Below, in pieces: positions 46,453 through 55,500 of a stretch of DNA of 64,000 nt (positions are counted from its first letter, which is position 1; every line of letters begins with the position of its first letter). The DNA is from Xylanimonas allomyrinae (GTDB lineage: Bacteria; Actinomycetota; Actinomycetes; Actinomycetales; Cellulomonadaceae), in assembly GCF_004135345.1 (NCBI RefSeq), contig NZ_CP035495.1, positions 3,286,001-3,350,000 of the forward strand, read 5' to 3'. The position numbers and the translations under genes are program-made. The notes beneath the pieces were generated by a model. It saw only the letters and a program-made list of their open reading frames with translations. It made no database searches and was not told the origin of the DNA.

Positions 46453-47193
46453 TCAGACGCCGACCCCGGTTCGCACGAGGCACCCCGCCGCGACGGCGCC
46501 GACGATCGGCCCGACGACGGGAACCCAGGCGTACGACCAGTCGGAGGACCCCTTGCCCGGGATGGGAAGCAGGAAGTGCGCGACACGTGGTGCCAGGTCG
46601 CGGGCGGGGTTGATGGCGTAGCCGGTCGGCCCGCCGAGGGACGCACCGATGCCGACGACGACGAGCGCGACGCCGAGCGGCCCGATCTGCGTGGGCGTGC
46701 CGCCGTTGACGAGCACCCAGTACACGAGCACGAACGTCGCGATCGCCTCGGTGACGAGGTTCCACGTGTACGAGCGGATCGCGGGACCGGTCGAGAACAC
46801 GGCGAGCTTGACGCCCGGGTCGGCGTCCTGGTCGAAGTGCTTCTTGTAGGCGAGCCAGGCGACGACGGCGCCGACGAAGCCTCCGGCGAACTGCCCGGCG
46901 AAGTACACCAGGGCGTGCCCGAACGTGCCGTCGATCAGCCCGAGATCGTTCTCGAAGAACGGCTTGTCGGCCACCCACAGGCCGATCGTCACCGCGGGGT
47001 TGAGGTGCGCGCCCGAGGCGTGCGCGGCATACACGCCGGCGAACACCGCAAGGCCCCACCCGAAGTTGATGAGAAGCCAGTTGGGGCCGAAGCCCTTGTT
47101 CTTCGGCAGGATGACGTTGGCCACCACGCCGGCGCCGAGCAGGATCAGCGTCGCGGTGCCGATGAACTCCGACCAGAATGCGTCGACAAGCAT
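46453..47193 (-). CDS. glpF: Glycerol uptake facilitator (aquaglyceroporin)
   Basis: A 246-residue MIP channel that lets glycerol diffuse into the cell. Six helices and the two half-helix loops are visible, with NPAV in SGAHLNPAVTIGL (near residue 65) and NPARD in GYAINPARDLAPR (near residue 198). Asp after the second NPA motif marks the glycerol-conducting branch. ATG 47193 lies 15 bases after the glpD stop. It stands between glpD and glpK on the same strand, giving a complete glycerol operon. Confidence 0.95.
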   Translation of the reverse strand: MLVDAFWSEFIGTATLILLGAGVVANVILPKNKGFGPNWLLINFGWGLAVFAGVYAAHASGAHLNPAVTIGLWVADKPFFENDLGLIDGTFGHALVYFAGQFAGGFVGAVVAWLAYKKHFDQDADPGVKLAVFSTGPAIRSYTWNLVTEAIATFVLVYWVLVNGGTPTQIGPLGVALVVVGIGASLGGPTGYAINPARDLAPRVAHFLLPIPGKGSSDWSYAWVPVVGPIVGAVAAGCLVRTGVGV

Positions 47194-47208
47194 CGTCGTT
47201 CCCTTCTG

Positions 47209-48954
47209 TCAGCTTTCGAGCGGCACCATCTCGGCGACGTCCGCGGCGCGCAGGCGCGCGGCCTGGGCGGAGGCGTCGTCGGGCTCGGTGGCCGCGGCGT
47301 CATAGGCCTGGACGCGCTCGCGGTACGCGGCGGTCTCGGCCTGCTTCGTGGCGTCGTCCCATCCCAGCAGGGGTGCGACGACGTCGGCGATCTCCGGCAG
47401 CGCGGCCAGGCCGGCGTCGGGGACCTCGTAGACGAGGCGCGTGCGGTGCAGGAGCACGTCCTCCAGGTGCAGGGCGCCCTCATGGGTGACGCCGTAGTGG
47501 ACCTCGGCCCGAAGGTAGGCGGGTGCGTGAGCGAGCGGGCGGGCGAGCGACGGGTCGGCCTCGCACAGCTCGACGAGCTCGGCGACGTCGGACCCGTACC
47601 GGTGCAGCAGGTGGTCCACCAGGGGCGGCGTCCACCCGTACCGCTTGGCCCAGGAGCGTGCCTGCCGTTGCACGGCCTGCAACCCGACCGCGCCCTGCAA
47701 CGGGATCTTGTGCGTGATCGACGGCAGGGCCGCCGCACGCTGCCCGATGGCGTGGTCGACGGCGTCCTTGGCCATCACGCGGTAGGTGGTGAGCTTGCCG
47801 CCCGCGATGACGCTCAGCCCGGGGTTGGGCGAGGCGACGGTGTGCTCGCGGCTGACCTTCGCCGACGACGTGCCCTCCTTGGTGCCGGGTTGCAGCAGGG
47901 GGCGCAGGCCCGCGTAGGTGCCGATGACGTCCTCGCGCGTGAGCGGGTGGGCGAGCACCGCGTTGGCGTGCTCCAGCACGTAGTCGATGTCCGCCGACGA
48001 CGCGACGGGGTCGCGCAGGTCCTCGTGCCACGGGGTGTCCGTGGTGCCGATGACCCAGTACCGCGACCACGGGATGATGAACAGCACCGACTTCTCGGTC
48101 TGGAGGATCAACCCGACCTTGCCGCGGATGCGTTCGCGCGGCACCACCAGGTGGATGCCCTTCGAGGCGAGCACGCGCAGCCCGCCCTCGCTGCCGGCGA
48201 GCGCCTCGGTCTGCTCGGTCCACACACCCGTGGCGTTGACGACGGCTCGCGCCCGCACCGTGATGCGCCGGCCGGACTCCAGGTCGACGACGACGGCGCC
48301 GTTGACGGCACCCGTCGCCGACTGGGTGAGCTCGACGACCTGCGTGCGCGAGGCCGCGTGCGCCCCGTACCCGGCCGCGGTGCGCACGAGGGTGTTGACC
48401 AGGCGGGCGTCGTCGACCGACGCGTCCCAGTACTGGACGGCGCCGATCGCGGCGTCGTGCGCGAGGTCGGGGAACTTGCGGGCCATCTGGGAGCGCGTCA
48501 GGTGCCGGTGGATCGGCATGGCGCGCTTGCCGGGGGCGATGCTCGCGAGCGTGTCGTACAGCGCGATGCCCGCCCCGACGTACGCGCGCTCCCAGACGCG
48601 GTGCTCGAGCGGGTACAGGAACGGCACGGGCCGCACCAGGTGCGGCGCGAGGTCGCGCAGCAGCAGGTCGCGTTCCGTGAGCGCCTCGTGCACCAGGTGG
48701 AAGTCGAGCATCTGCAGGTAGCGCAGGCCACCGTGCACCAGCTTGGAGCTGCGGCTCGACGTGCCTGACGCCCAGTCCTGCGCCTCGACGATCGCCGTCG
48801 ACAGGCCGCGCGTCACGGCGTCGAGCGCGATGCCGGCGCCGGTGATCCCGCCTCCGACCACGAGGATGTCGAGCTCGCCGCTGGGCGTGGTCGAGGACTC
48901 GAGTGCGGCAAGGGCCTGCTCCCGAGACTCGACGGTGAGCCGGGTGGTCGCCAT
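47209..48954 (-). CDS. glpD: Aerobic glycerol-3-phosphate dehydrogenase
   Basis: A 581-residue membrane-associated FAD enzyme that oxidises glycerol-3-phosphate to dihydroxyacetone phosphate and passes electrons to quinone. The FAD Rossmann motif is ILVVGGGITGAGIALDAVTR (about residues 29-48), followed by SGTSSRSSKLVHGGLRYL, the GlpD signature. GTTDTPWHEDL and GGKLTTYRVMAKDA are conserved further on. ATG 48954 has GGAAGGAG six bases upstream. It is the first gene of the glycerol operon; a dyad at 48973-48991 lies over its probable promoter. Confidence 0.96.
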   Translation of the reverse strand: MATTRLTVESREQALAALESSTTPSGELDILVVGGGITGAGIALDAVTRGLSTAIVEAQDWASGTSSRSSKLVHGGLRYLQMLDFHLVHEALTERDLLLRDLAPHLVRPVPFLYPLEHRVWERAYVGAGIALYDTLASIAPGKRAMPIHRHLTRSQMARKFPDLAHDAAIGAVQYWDASVDDARLVNTLVRTAAGYGAHAASRTQVVELTQSATGAVNGAVVVDLESGRRITVRARAVVNATGVWTEQTEALAGSEGGLRVLASKGIHLVVPRERIRGKVGLILQTEKSVLFIIPWSRYWVIGTTDTPWHEDLRDPVASSADIDYVLEHANAVLAHPLTREDVIGTYAGLRPLLQPGTKEGTSSAKVSREHTVASPNPGLSVIAGGKLTTYRVMAKDAVDHAIGQRAAALPSITHKIPLQGAVGLQAVQRQARSWAKRYGWTPPLVDHLLHRYGSDVAELVELCEADPSLARPLAHAPAYLRAEVHYGVTHEGALHLEDVLLHRTRLVYEVPDAGLAALPEIADVVAPLLGWDDATKQAETAAYRERVQAYDAAATEPDDASAQAARLRAADVAEMVPLES

Positions 48955-48972
48955 CGATGGCTCCTTCCGAAA

Positions 48973-48991
48973 GTGACGTGGCTAACGTCAC
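48973..48991. promoter_or_regulatory. Candidate operator in the glpD / argA divergent region
   Basis: GTGACGT-N5-ACGTCAC is a perfect dyad 19-37 bases before glpD. A partial copy, AAGTGACGCCGTGAC, lies at 49035-49049 next to the acetyltransferase start. The binding protein is unknown. Confidence 0.45.
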
Positions 48992-49046
48992 ACTGGCTGG
49001 CGCGAGACGCAAGTGGATGGGCCACGGGCGCACGTAAAGTGACGCC

Positions 49047-49544
49047 GTGACTCCTGTGATCCGGCCCGCACTGCCCGCTGACGTCCGCGCCGTGCGGGCC
49101 CTCGTGGAGCCGTACGCGGAGCGACGCATCCTCCTGGCCAAGGAGCTCGTCGGGTATTTCGAGGCGGTTCAGGAGTTCCTGGTCGCCGAGGTCGACGGCG
49201 TCGTCGTCGGCTGCGGGGCGCTGCACGTCATGTGGGACGACCTCGCCGAGGTGCGCACCCTGGCCGTCGCACCCGAGCACCTCGGGACGGGGGTGGGGCA
49301 CCGGCTGCTGGCCGCCCTGGTGGACCGGGCGCGCGCGTTCGCGCTGCGGCGCGTGTTCTGCCTGACCTTCGAGGTGGACTTCTTCGGCCGTCAGGGCTTC
49401 GAGCCGATCGAGGGCACACCCGTGACCCCCGAGGTGTACGCCGAGCTGCTGCGCTCGCACGACGACGGCGTCGCGGAGTTCCTCGACCTGGCCCGGGTCA
49501 AGCCGAACACGCTCGGCAACACCCGCATGCTGCTGAGCCTCTGA
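49047..49544 (+). CDS. argA: Amino-acid N-acetyltransferase (ArgA-type GNAT)
   Basis: A 165-residue GNAT enzyme of the actinobacterial N-acetylglutamate synthase type, first step of arginine biosynthesis. It begins VIRPALPADVRAVRALVEPY and has the marked sequence RILLAKELVGYFEAVQEFLV, then GCGALHVMWDDLAEVRTLAV, which matches the short ArgA of mycobacteria. The acetyl-CoA motif is LGTGVGHRLL. GTG 49047 overlaps the second copy of a repeated dyad. It is divergent from glpD by 92 bases. A generic acetyltransferase is the alternative, but the GCGALHV segment is quite specific. Confidence 0.82.
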   Translation: MTPVIRPALPADVRAVRALVEPYAERRILLAKELVGYFEAVQEFLVAEVDGVVVGCGALHVMWDDLAEVRTLAVAPEHLGTGVGHRLLAALVDRARAFALRRVFCLTFEVDFFGRQGFEPIEGTPVTPEVYAELLRSHDDGVAEFLDLARVKPNTLGNTRMLLSL

Positions 49545-49550
49545 CCGTCC

Positions 49551-49590
49551 GACGCCGGCCGACGCCGGCCGACGTCGGCCGACGTCGGCC
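49551..49590. repeat. Four 10-bp tandem repeats between argA and mutY
   Basis: GACGCCGGCC twice, then GACGTCGGCC twice. The units are partly self-complementary (GGCCGACGTCGGCC), so the array can fold and may end both convergent transcripts. Confidence 0.75.
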
Positions 49591-49609
49591 ACGGCGCGCG
49601 GCTGGGGCG

Positions 49610-50845
49610 TCAGTCCGCGGGGAGGCGGTAGGCGCGTGCGGGTGTCTGCTCGACGAGACCGTCCTCGATCAGCCCGGCGAGACAGCGGGTGACCTGGGCC
49701 CGATCCGGCCGTGACTCGGGGGCCGCGCCGGCCGAGCGGGTGCCCGCGCCGACCGCCGTGCTGATTGCCGCGCCGATCGCCGCATCGATCGCCGCATCGA
49801 TGACCGACCGTGGCACCGGCCCGGGCGCGCCCCGCAGCACGGCCATGATGCGGCCCCGGCACTGCCGGTCGGTCCCGTGCCATGCCTGTGCGCGACGGCG
49901 GTGCGCGTGCTCGTCGCCGGGGTGGCCGGCGGCGCGCCAGGCGCACAGGTCGCCGACGGGGCACTCGCCGCAGCGCGGCGAGCGGGCCGTGCACACCAGC
50001 GCGCCGAGCTCCATCGACGCGGCCGCCCACGCGACGGCGGTGGCGTCGTCGTCGGGCACGAGGGCGGTCGCGGTCTGCCGCTCGGCGGCGGTCGGCGTGG
50101 GGGCGGGCAGCGCGACGCCGCCGACGGCGCGAGCGAGGACGCGGCGCACGTTGGTGTCGACGACGAGGGCGCGGCGCCCGAACGCGAACGCGGCCACCGC
50201 GGCCGCGGTGTACTCGCCGACGCCGGGCAGCGCACGCAGCGCGGCCTCGTCCGCGGGCACGGTGCCACCGTGCCGTTCGACGACGACGCGCGCGCACTCG
50301 TGCAGACGCAGCGCGCGGCGCGGGTAGCCGAGCCGGTCCCACGCGCGCAGCACGTCGGCCGTCGGCGCGGCGGCCAGCGCCGCGGGTGTCGGCCAGCGGC
50401 CGAGCCACGCCCGCCACACCGGCTCGACCCGCGCGACGGGCGTCTGCTGAAGCATCACCTCGCTCACGAGCACGCCCCACGGGGTCCGGCTGGGGGCGCG
50501 CCAGGGCAGGTCGCGGCGGGCGGCCGCGAACCAGGCGACCGTGCGGCCGATCAGCGGGTCGGGGGCGGGGCCGGGCGGCGTGGCGGGGTTCGCCTGCGGG
50601 GCGGGGCTGGCCGACGCGCCGGGGTCTGCTTGCGGGGCGGTGGCGCGCGGGGGGCCGGAATCGCCCTGTGGGGCGGGGACGCCCTGAGCGGCGGACTCGC
50701 CCTGCTTCGCGGACTTGGGCTGCGCGTCGTGCTTCCGCGAGATCGGTGTGGGCGCCGTGGGTGCCGGCGCGGCGGAGGTCGGAGGCACCCGGACACCGTA
50801 GTCGGGCGTCGCGCGGCAGGTCGCCGTGTCGTGTCGGCGCGGCAT
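49610..50845 (-). CDS. mutY: A/G-specific adenine glycosylase
   Basis: Base-excision repair enzyme that removes adenine opposite 8-oxoguanine. Catalytic Glu is in VLVSEVMLQQTPVARV, the helix-hairpin-helix is LPGVGEYTAAA and the catalytic Asp is in VVDTNVRRV. The [4Fe-4S] loop is complete: CTARSPRCGECPVGDLC. At the C-terminus, instead of a full NUDIX-like domain, there is a shorter segment with a repetitive AAIDAAIGAAIS tract. The first 100 residues are a Pro/Ala/Gln-rich extension that is unusual for MutY; the true start may be later than ATG 50845, and no strong ribosome site resolves it. Divergent from a membrane protein gene. Confidence 0.9.
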   Translation of the reverse strand: MPRRHDTATCRATPDYGVRVPPTSAAPAPTAPTPISRKHDAQPKSAKQGESAAQGVPAPQGDSGPPRATAPQADPGASASPAPQANPATPPGPAPDPLIGRTVAWFAAARRDLPWRAPSRTPWGVLVSEVMLQQTPVARVEPVWRAWLGRWPTPAALAAAPTADVLRAWDRLGYPRRALRLHECARVVVERHGGTVPADEAALRALPGVGEYTAAAVAAFAFGRRALVVDTNVRRVLARAVGGVALPAPTPTAAERQTATALVPDDDATAVAWAAASMELGALVCTARSPRCGECPVGDLCAWRAAGHPGDEHAHRRRAQAWHGTDRQCRGRIMAVLRGAPGPVPRSVIDAAIDAAIGAAISTAVGAGTRSAGAAPESRPDRAQVTRCLAGLIEDGLVEQTPARAYRLPAD

Positions 50846-50902
50846 CTGCGGCCTGCGGCGGCGTCGTCGTACCGTGATCGGTACCGACCGACCGGAGGCT
50901 CC

Positions 50903-52093
50903 GTGGCGCCCGCTGACCGCGACCGTGACCGCGCCCCGCGCGGCGATGACCCACGCCGGCAGCAGCCGCGCGGTGCCGGGGCGCCGCGCTCGTCCGCGAG
51001 CCGCGCGCCGGCGTCCGGGCGGCCCGCAGCGGGTCAGGGTGCGGCAGGCAGGAGTGCGGCGAGCAAGAGCGCGGCAGGCAAGACTGCGGCAGGCAAGACT
51101 GCGGCTGGCAAGAGCGCCGGCGGGAGGCCTGCAGGGAAGGGCGGCGGCGCCGCGGCCCGGCAGCAGCCGCCGGGACGCAAGCCCGCCGGCAGGCAGCAGG
51201 CGGGCACGCCCCGCCCGGCCGCGTCCGGGTCACGCGACCGGCGCGTCGCCTCGGCGAACCGTCTCCAGGCGCCCGGCGTGGCACGGACGACGTCGCGCGC
51301 CGCTCCCGCGCGGCCGGGTTCGCCGCGGCGGTTTCCCGTGCTGCCCCTCGTCGTCGTGGCGCTGCTGGTGGGCGCCGGGTCGGTCCTCGGGTACGGCATC
51401 GGGCGCGGGGTGTCGTGGGTGCGTGACGTGTGGCCCGACCCGGTGCCGCCGCTCGCGGCGCAGAAGGTCGCGCCGCCGGACCCGGCCGAGGTCGGCGGGC
51501 CGAGCGAGGCCTGCCCCGCGTCGAGCCTCGAACTGACGGCTGTGCCCGGCGCGACGAGCCTGCTGCCCGGTCAGGGCACGGCGTTCGACGTGACGATCAC
51601 CAACGTGGGCCGCCACCCGTGCCTGGTCGACGGCGGCGACTCCTCGCGCATGGTCCTGATCACCGACGCCGACGGCGCGACGGTGTGGAACAGCGCCCAG
51701 TGCTCCTCGGGCTCGATCGACCTGTTGCTCGGTCCCGGCGACGTCCACCAGCGCTCGCTGCGCTGGCTGGGCCGGGCCTCGGCCGAGGGCGACTGCTCGT
51801 CGGCGCAGCCTGTCGTCGGGCCGGGGACGTACACGGCCCGCGTCGTGATGCCCAACGTGCCGGGTGCGGAGGGCGCCCCCGTGACGCTCACGGTCATGGA
51901 ACCGCCGCCGTCGCCGGAGGCCACACCGGATCCGTCGGCCACGCCGCAGGAAGGCACCGAGGGCGGTACCGAGGGCGGCACTGAGGGCGGCACCGAGGGC
52001 GGCACCGAGGACGCGACGGGCGGCGAGGCCACGCCGGGCACCGACCAGACGGCACCGCCGGAGGCCGAGCCTGCGGGGCAGGCGACGGACTGA
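50903..52093 (+). CDS. Single-pass membrane protein with low-complexity tails and an extracellular beta domain
   Basis: A 396-residue protein, family uncertain. GTG 50903 has GGAGG six bases upstream. Residues 1 to about 145 are a basic Ala/Gly/Lys/Arg-rich cytoplasmic tail with AAGKTAAGKTAAGKSAGGRP repeats, similar in style to histone-like tails. One membrane helix follows (FPVLPLVVVALLVGAGSVLG). The extracellular part (about 185-335) looks like a DUF4232-type beta-sandwich, with LLPGQGTAFDVTITNVGRHP and four Cys that may pair. The C-terminus is Pro/Glu/Gly-rich with Gly-Gly-Thr-Glu repeats. Function unknown. Confidence 0.7.
   Translation: MAPADRDRDRAPRGDDPRRQQPRGAGAPRSSASRAPASGRPAAGQGAAGRSAASKSAAGKTAAGKTAAGKSAGGRPAGKGGGAAARQQPPGRKPAGRQQAGTPRPAASGSRDRRVASANRLQAPGVARTTSRAAPARPGSPRRFPVLPLVVVALLVGAGSVLGYGIGRGVSWVRDVWPDPVPPLAAQKVAPPDPAEVGGPSEACPASSLELTAVPGATSLLPGQGTAFDVTITNVGRHPCLVDGGDSSRMVLITDADGATVWNSAQCSSGSIDLLLGPGDVHQRSLRWLGRASAEGDCSSAQPVVGPGTYTARVVMPNVPGAEGAPVTLTVMEPPPSPEATPDPSATPQEGTEGGTEGGTEGGTEGGTEDATGGEATPGTDQTAPPEAEPAGQATD
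51953..52012 (+). repeat. Five 12-bp in-frame tandem repeats encoding GlyThrGluGly
   Basis: Units GGCACCGAGGGC, GGTACCGAGGGC, GGCACTGAGGGC, GGCACCGAGGGC and GGCACCGAGGAC run head to tail in the C-terminal tail of the membrane protein. The 12-base period keeps frame, so copy number can vary without breaking the gene. Confidence 0.85.
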
Positions 52094-52154
52094 GCGCCGC
52101 CAGGAGGGGTGCCCGGACACGCACAGGACGCGACCCGTGTCAGGCGGGCAGCCC

Positions 52155-53240
52155 TCAGACGTACCGTTCGAGGATGCTCGACTCGGCGAGCCGTGACAGC
52201 CCCTCGCGTACGGCGCGGGCGCGCTGCTCGCCCACGCCGTCGACGGCCATGAGGTCGTCGACCGATGCGGCGAGCAGCTTCTGCAGGCCGCCGAAGTGCG
52301 CGACGAGGCGGTCGATGATCGCGCTGGGCAGGCGCGGCACCTTGGACAGCAGGCGGTAGCCGTGCGGTGCGACGGCTGCGTCGAGCGCGATGCCGCCGCC
52401 GGGCAGCTCCAGCACGCGCCCGATCTGCCCGAGGTCCAGCAGCTGGCTGGAGTCGAGGCCGGCGAGCGCCGACTGGACGTCGGAGAACGACCGGTCGATC
52501 CGTTCGAGCTCGACGTAGTCGCGCACCACGAACTCGCGGTCGGAGCCGATCCCGCCGATGAGCTCGTCGAGCTGGAGGGCGAGCAGGCGGCCGTCGACAC
52601 CGAGCTCGATGACGTACCCGGCGATCTCCTCGGAGATGCGGCGCACCATCTCCAGGCGCTGCACCACGGAGCACACGTCGCGCACGGTGACGAGGTCTTC
52701 GATCTCCAGTGCGGACAGCGTGCCCGAGACCTCGTCGAGGCGGGCGCGGTAGCGCTCGAGCGTCGCGAGCGCTTGGTTGGCGCGGCCCATGATGGTGTCG
52801 GAGCCTTCGAGGACGTGGCGTGCGTCGCCGACGTAGAGGGCGACGATCCGCATCGACTGGCTGACGGAGATCACGGGGAACCCGCTCTGCTTCGCGACGC
52901 GCTCGGCGGTGCGGTGCCGGGTGCCGGACTCGCTGGTTTCGATCGTCGGGTCGGGCAGCAGCTGCACGGCCGCGCGCCTGATGCGGGTCGCGTCACGGTC
53001 GAGCACCACGGCGCCGTCCATCTTCGACAGCTCGCGCAGGCGGGTGGCGGAGAAGGCGACGTCGAGCACGAACCCGCCCGAGCACATCTCCTCGACCGTC
53101 TTGTCGAGGCCGAGGACGATGAGCGCGCCGGTGCGCCCGCGCAGGATTCGTTCGAGTCCGTCGCGCAGCTCGGTGCCGGGCGCGACGGCCGCGAGGGTCT
53201 CCTTGAGCAGTTCGTCCTGGTGGGCAGGTGTGGAAGCCAC
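52155..53240 (-). CDS. disA: DNA integrity scanning protein / diadenylate cyclase DisA
   Basis: A 361-residue octameric enzyme that makes c-di-AMP from two ATP while scanning DNA. The catalytic DGA (75-77) and RHR (108-110) motifs are in the same positions as in Bacillus subtilis DisA. A helical spine follows, and the C-terminus has helix-hairpin-helix repeats ([20 protein letters not shown]) for branched DNA. GTG 53240 is the start; TAGGAT on the minus strand seven bases upstream suggests a leaderless message or serves as a weak AGGA site. radA lies 46 bases upstream on the same strand, a conserved pairing with DNA repair. Confidence 0.96.
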   Translation of the reverse strand: MASTPAHQDELLKETLAAVAPGTELRDGLERILRGRTGALIVLGLDKTVEEMCSGGFVLDVAFSATRLRELSKMDGAVVLDRDATRIRRAAVQLLPDPTIETSESGTRHRTAERVAKQSGFPVISVSQSMRIVALYVGDARHVLEGSDTIMGRANQALATLERYRARLDEVSGTLSALEIEDLVTVRDVCSVVQRLEMVRRISEEIAGYVIELGVDGRLLALQLDELIGGIGSDREFVVRDYVELERIDRSFSDVQSALAGLDSSQLLDLGQIGRVLELPGGGIALDAAVAPHGYRLLSKVPRLPSAIIDRLVAHFGGLQKLLAASVDDLMAVDGVGEQRARAVREGLSRLAESSILERYV

Positions 53241-53286
53241 GTTGTCGATCCTAGGGGTTGGGCGCTCGACGGCCAGGTGATTCGTC

Positions 53287-54723
53287 TCAGCGGGCCGCTC
53301 GACCGGGCGCGACGGCGTCGACCGCGTGGGCGACGTGAGCCGCCTCGATGAGCTCCAGTCCCGCGGCGGAGCGTGCCGACGTGCCGGCGCGCGTCCCCGG
53401 AGGCACCACGGCCCGCACGAACCCGAGGCGTGCCGCCTCGCTCAGCCGGCGGTCGATCCCGGCCACGGGACGCACGTCCCCGGCCAGGCCCACCTCGCCG
53501 AACGCGACGGTCCCCGGCGGGAGGGCGTCGCCGGTGCGGGCCGAGACGATGGCGAGGGCCGCAGCCAGGTCCGCGGCGGGCTCCCCGGCGCGCGCGCCGC
53601 CGACCGTCGAGAGGTAGACGTCCTGGTCGGCGAGGCGCAGCGACGCGTGCCGGTGCAGCACCGCGAGGATCTGGGCGAGACGTGAGGAGTCCATGCCGTT
53701 GGTGGTGCGGCGCGGGTTGGGCAGCGCCGAGGGTGCCACGAGCGACTGGATCTCGATCGCGAGGGGGCGCCGCCCCTCGAGGGTCACGGTGACGCACGAT
53801 CCGGGCACGCCCGCCCCGAGGTGGGAAAGGAACAGCCCGCTGGGGTCGGCGAGCCCGGTGATCCCGGTCTCGGTGAGCTCGAAGCAGCCCACCTCGTCCG
53901 TCGGCCCGAACCGGTTCTTGACGGCGCGCACCATCCGCAGGCGCGAGTGCCGGTCGCCCTCGAACTGGCAGACGACGTCGACGAGGTGCTCGAGCGTGCG
54001 CGGGCCGGCGACGCTGCCGTCCTTGGTCACGTGGCCGACGAGCAGCACCGGCACGCGCCGCTCCTTGGCGACGGCGATGAGCGCCGCCGCGACCTCGCGC
54101 ACCTGCGACACACCGCCCGCGACGCCGTCGACCTCGGCCGAGGCGATCGTCTGGACGGAGTCCACGACCAGGAGCTCCGGCGTCGTCGCCTCGACGTGCC
54201 CGAGCACCGTCCCCAGGTCGGTCTCGGCGGCGAGCAGCAGCGACGGCGCGAGCGCGCCCACGCGCTCGGCCCGCAGGCGCACCTGCCCGGCGGACTCCTC
54301 GCCCGTCACGTAGAGCACCGTGCGACCGCCGCGTCCGTCGAGGCCGTGCGCGTACTGCGAGGCGACCTCGAGCAGGAGCGTCGACTTGCCGACGCCGGGC
54401 TCCCCGGCCATGAGGACCACGGCCCCCGGCACCAGCCCGCCGCCCAGCACCCGGTCGAGCTCGTCGACGCCCGTGGGCGTCGCGCGCGCCGACTCGACGT
54501 CGATCTGCGCGATCGGCAGCGCCGCCGAGCGCACCGGCGTCACGGCCACGGTGCGCGGCCCCGCGGCGGCGGGCCCGTCCTCGGCGACCGTGCCCCACGC
54601 CTGGCACTCGCCGCAGCGGCCCACCCACTTGGCCGTCGCCCAGCCGCACTCGGCGCATCGGTAGGCGGGCCGGGCGGTCTTGGCCGCCCCGGAGCGGGGG
54701 CGGGCCGACGTCGATGAGGTCAC
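53287..54723 (-). CDS. radA: DNA repair protein RadA
   Basis: A 478-residue DnaB-like helicase that helps process recombination intermediates. The N-terminal zinc finger has Cys23, Cys26, Cys37 and Cys40 ([20 protein letters not shown]). Walker A is GEPGVGKST (107-115). The RadA-specific KNRFG motif is in [15 protein letters not shown] near residue 265. The C-terminal Lon-like domain contains [16 protein letters not shown] 54723 is the start. It is upstream of disA on the same strand and both are likely cotranscribed. Confidence 0.96.
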   Translation of the reverse strand: MTSSTSARPRSGAAKTARPAYRCAECGWATAKWVGRCGECQAWGTVAEDGPAAAGPRTVAVTPVRSAALPIAQIDVESARATPTGVDELDRVLGGGLVPGAVVLMAGEPGVGKSTLLLEVASQYAHGLDGRGGRTVLYVTGEESAGQVRLRAERVGALAPSLLLAAETDLGTVLGHVEATTPELLVVDSVQTIASAEVDGVAGGVSQVREVAAALIAVAKERRVPVLLVGHVTKDGSVAGPRTLEHLVDVVCQFEGDRHSRLRMVRAVKNRFGPTDEVGCFELTETGITGLADPSGLFLSHLGAGVPGSCVTVTLEGRRPLAIEIQSLVAPSALPNPRRTTNGMDSSRLAQILAVLHRHASLRLADQDVYLSTVGGARAGEPAADLAAALAIVSARTGDALPPGTVAFGEVGLAGDVRPVAGIDRRLSEAARLGFVRAVVPPGTRAGTSARSAAGLELIEAAHVAHAVDAVAPGRAAR

Positions 54724-54813
54724 GCGGGCACGCTATGCGCCACCACCGACACGCCTCCCAGCCGGACGCCCGGAGCGTGCGTAGGCTGCGGGCTGTCGAC
54801 CCTGGAGGCCCGC

Positions 54814-55467
54814 ATGACCGACGACAGGACGCCGCGCCCCGTGGCGCGTCCGCAGACGCGTGCTCGATCCCACCCCTCGGCCGCGGTGCTGCGTCGTCGT
54901 CGCATCGTGGCCGTGTCCGGGGCGGGTGCCGTGGTGCTCGCCGTCGCGCTCGTGACGGCGTTCTGGTGGCCGGGGTTCGCCGTTCCCGACCCGCTGCCGA
55001 CGCCGACGCAGACGGTCACCGCCCCCGTGCCGACCCCGACCGTCTCGCCTGCCGCGCGCGGCGGCGAGCAGACCGCGCTCACCAAGGCGCTGCCCGACAC
55101 CGTGCTCGCGTTCGCGCAGCAGGGGATCGAGAACCTCCCCGCGTGGCAGGCCGACAACGGGGCCGTCGAGTCGTGGACGGTCACCTACGCCGACGGCGCG
55201 GAGGCGGACGCGGCGAGCGTCGTCCTCCAGGTCGGCCAGTGGGCCGACGCCGACGCCGCCACGTCGTTCCACGCGGCCCAGGTGAAGGCCGCCGGCGCCA
55301 CGATCAAGGACGGCGACGTCGAGGTCGGCGGCGAGGTCGCCGGCACGTACGCGCTGGTGCTCACCGACGACGGGGCCGCGCTCTGGTGGCGCAACGGCAC
55401 CGTGGTGCTGCGTGCGCTGGGCACCCAGGAAGACGTCGAGGCCTTCTACTCGGCGTTCCCGCTCTGA
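54814..55467 (+). CDS. Hypothetical single-pass exported protein
   Basis: A 217-residue protein of unknown function. A 35-residue basic tail (RPQTRARSHPSAAVLRRRR) precedes one membrane helix (IVAVSGAGAVVLAVALVTAF), then a Pro/Thr-rich linker and an extracellular domain of about 135 residues with alternating strands (VESWTVTYADG, YALVLTDDGAALWWRNGTVV). ATG 54814 has GGAGG upstream. It is divergent from radA and just before proC on the same strand, but the proC promoter hexamer lies between them. Confidence 0.75.
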   Translation: MTDDRTPRPVARPQTRARSHPSAAVLRRRRIVAVSGAGAVVLAVALVTAFWWPGFAVPDPLPTPTQTVTAPVPTPTVSPAARGGEQTALTKALPDTVLAFAQQGIENLPAWQADNGAVESWTVTYADGAEADAASVVLQVGQWADADAATSFHAAQVKAAGATIKDGDVEVGGEVAGTYALVLTDDGAALWWRNGTVVLRALGTQEDVEAFYSAFPL

Positions 55468-55487
55468 GACGGCGGCGTGAACCCACG

Positions 55488-55493
55488 TAACGT
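55488..55493 (+). promoter_or_regulatory. -10 element of a probably leaderless proC transcript
   Basis: TAACGT lies seven bases before GTG 55501, the same arrangement as at 5367-5372. This decides GTG 55501 over GTG 55477. Confidence 0.5.
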
Positions 55494-55500
55494 TGCGCCC

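Noticed and set aside
51953-52012. 12-bp repeats as a regulatory or CRISPR repeat
   Set aside because: They are in frame within a coding tail and encode a simple peptide repeat.
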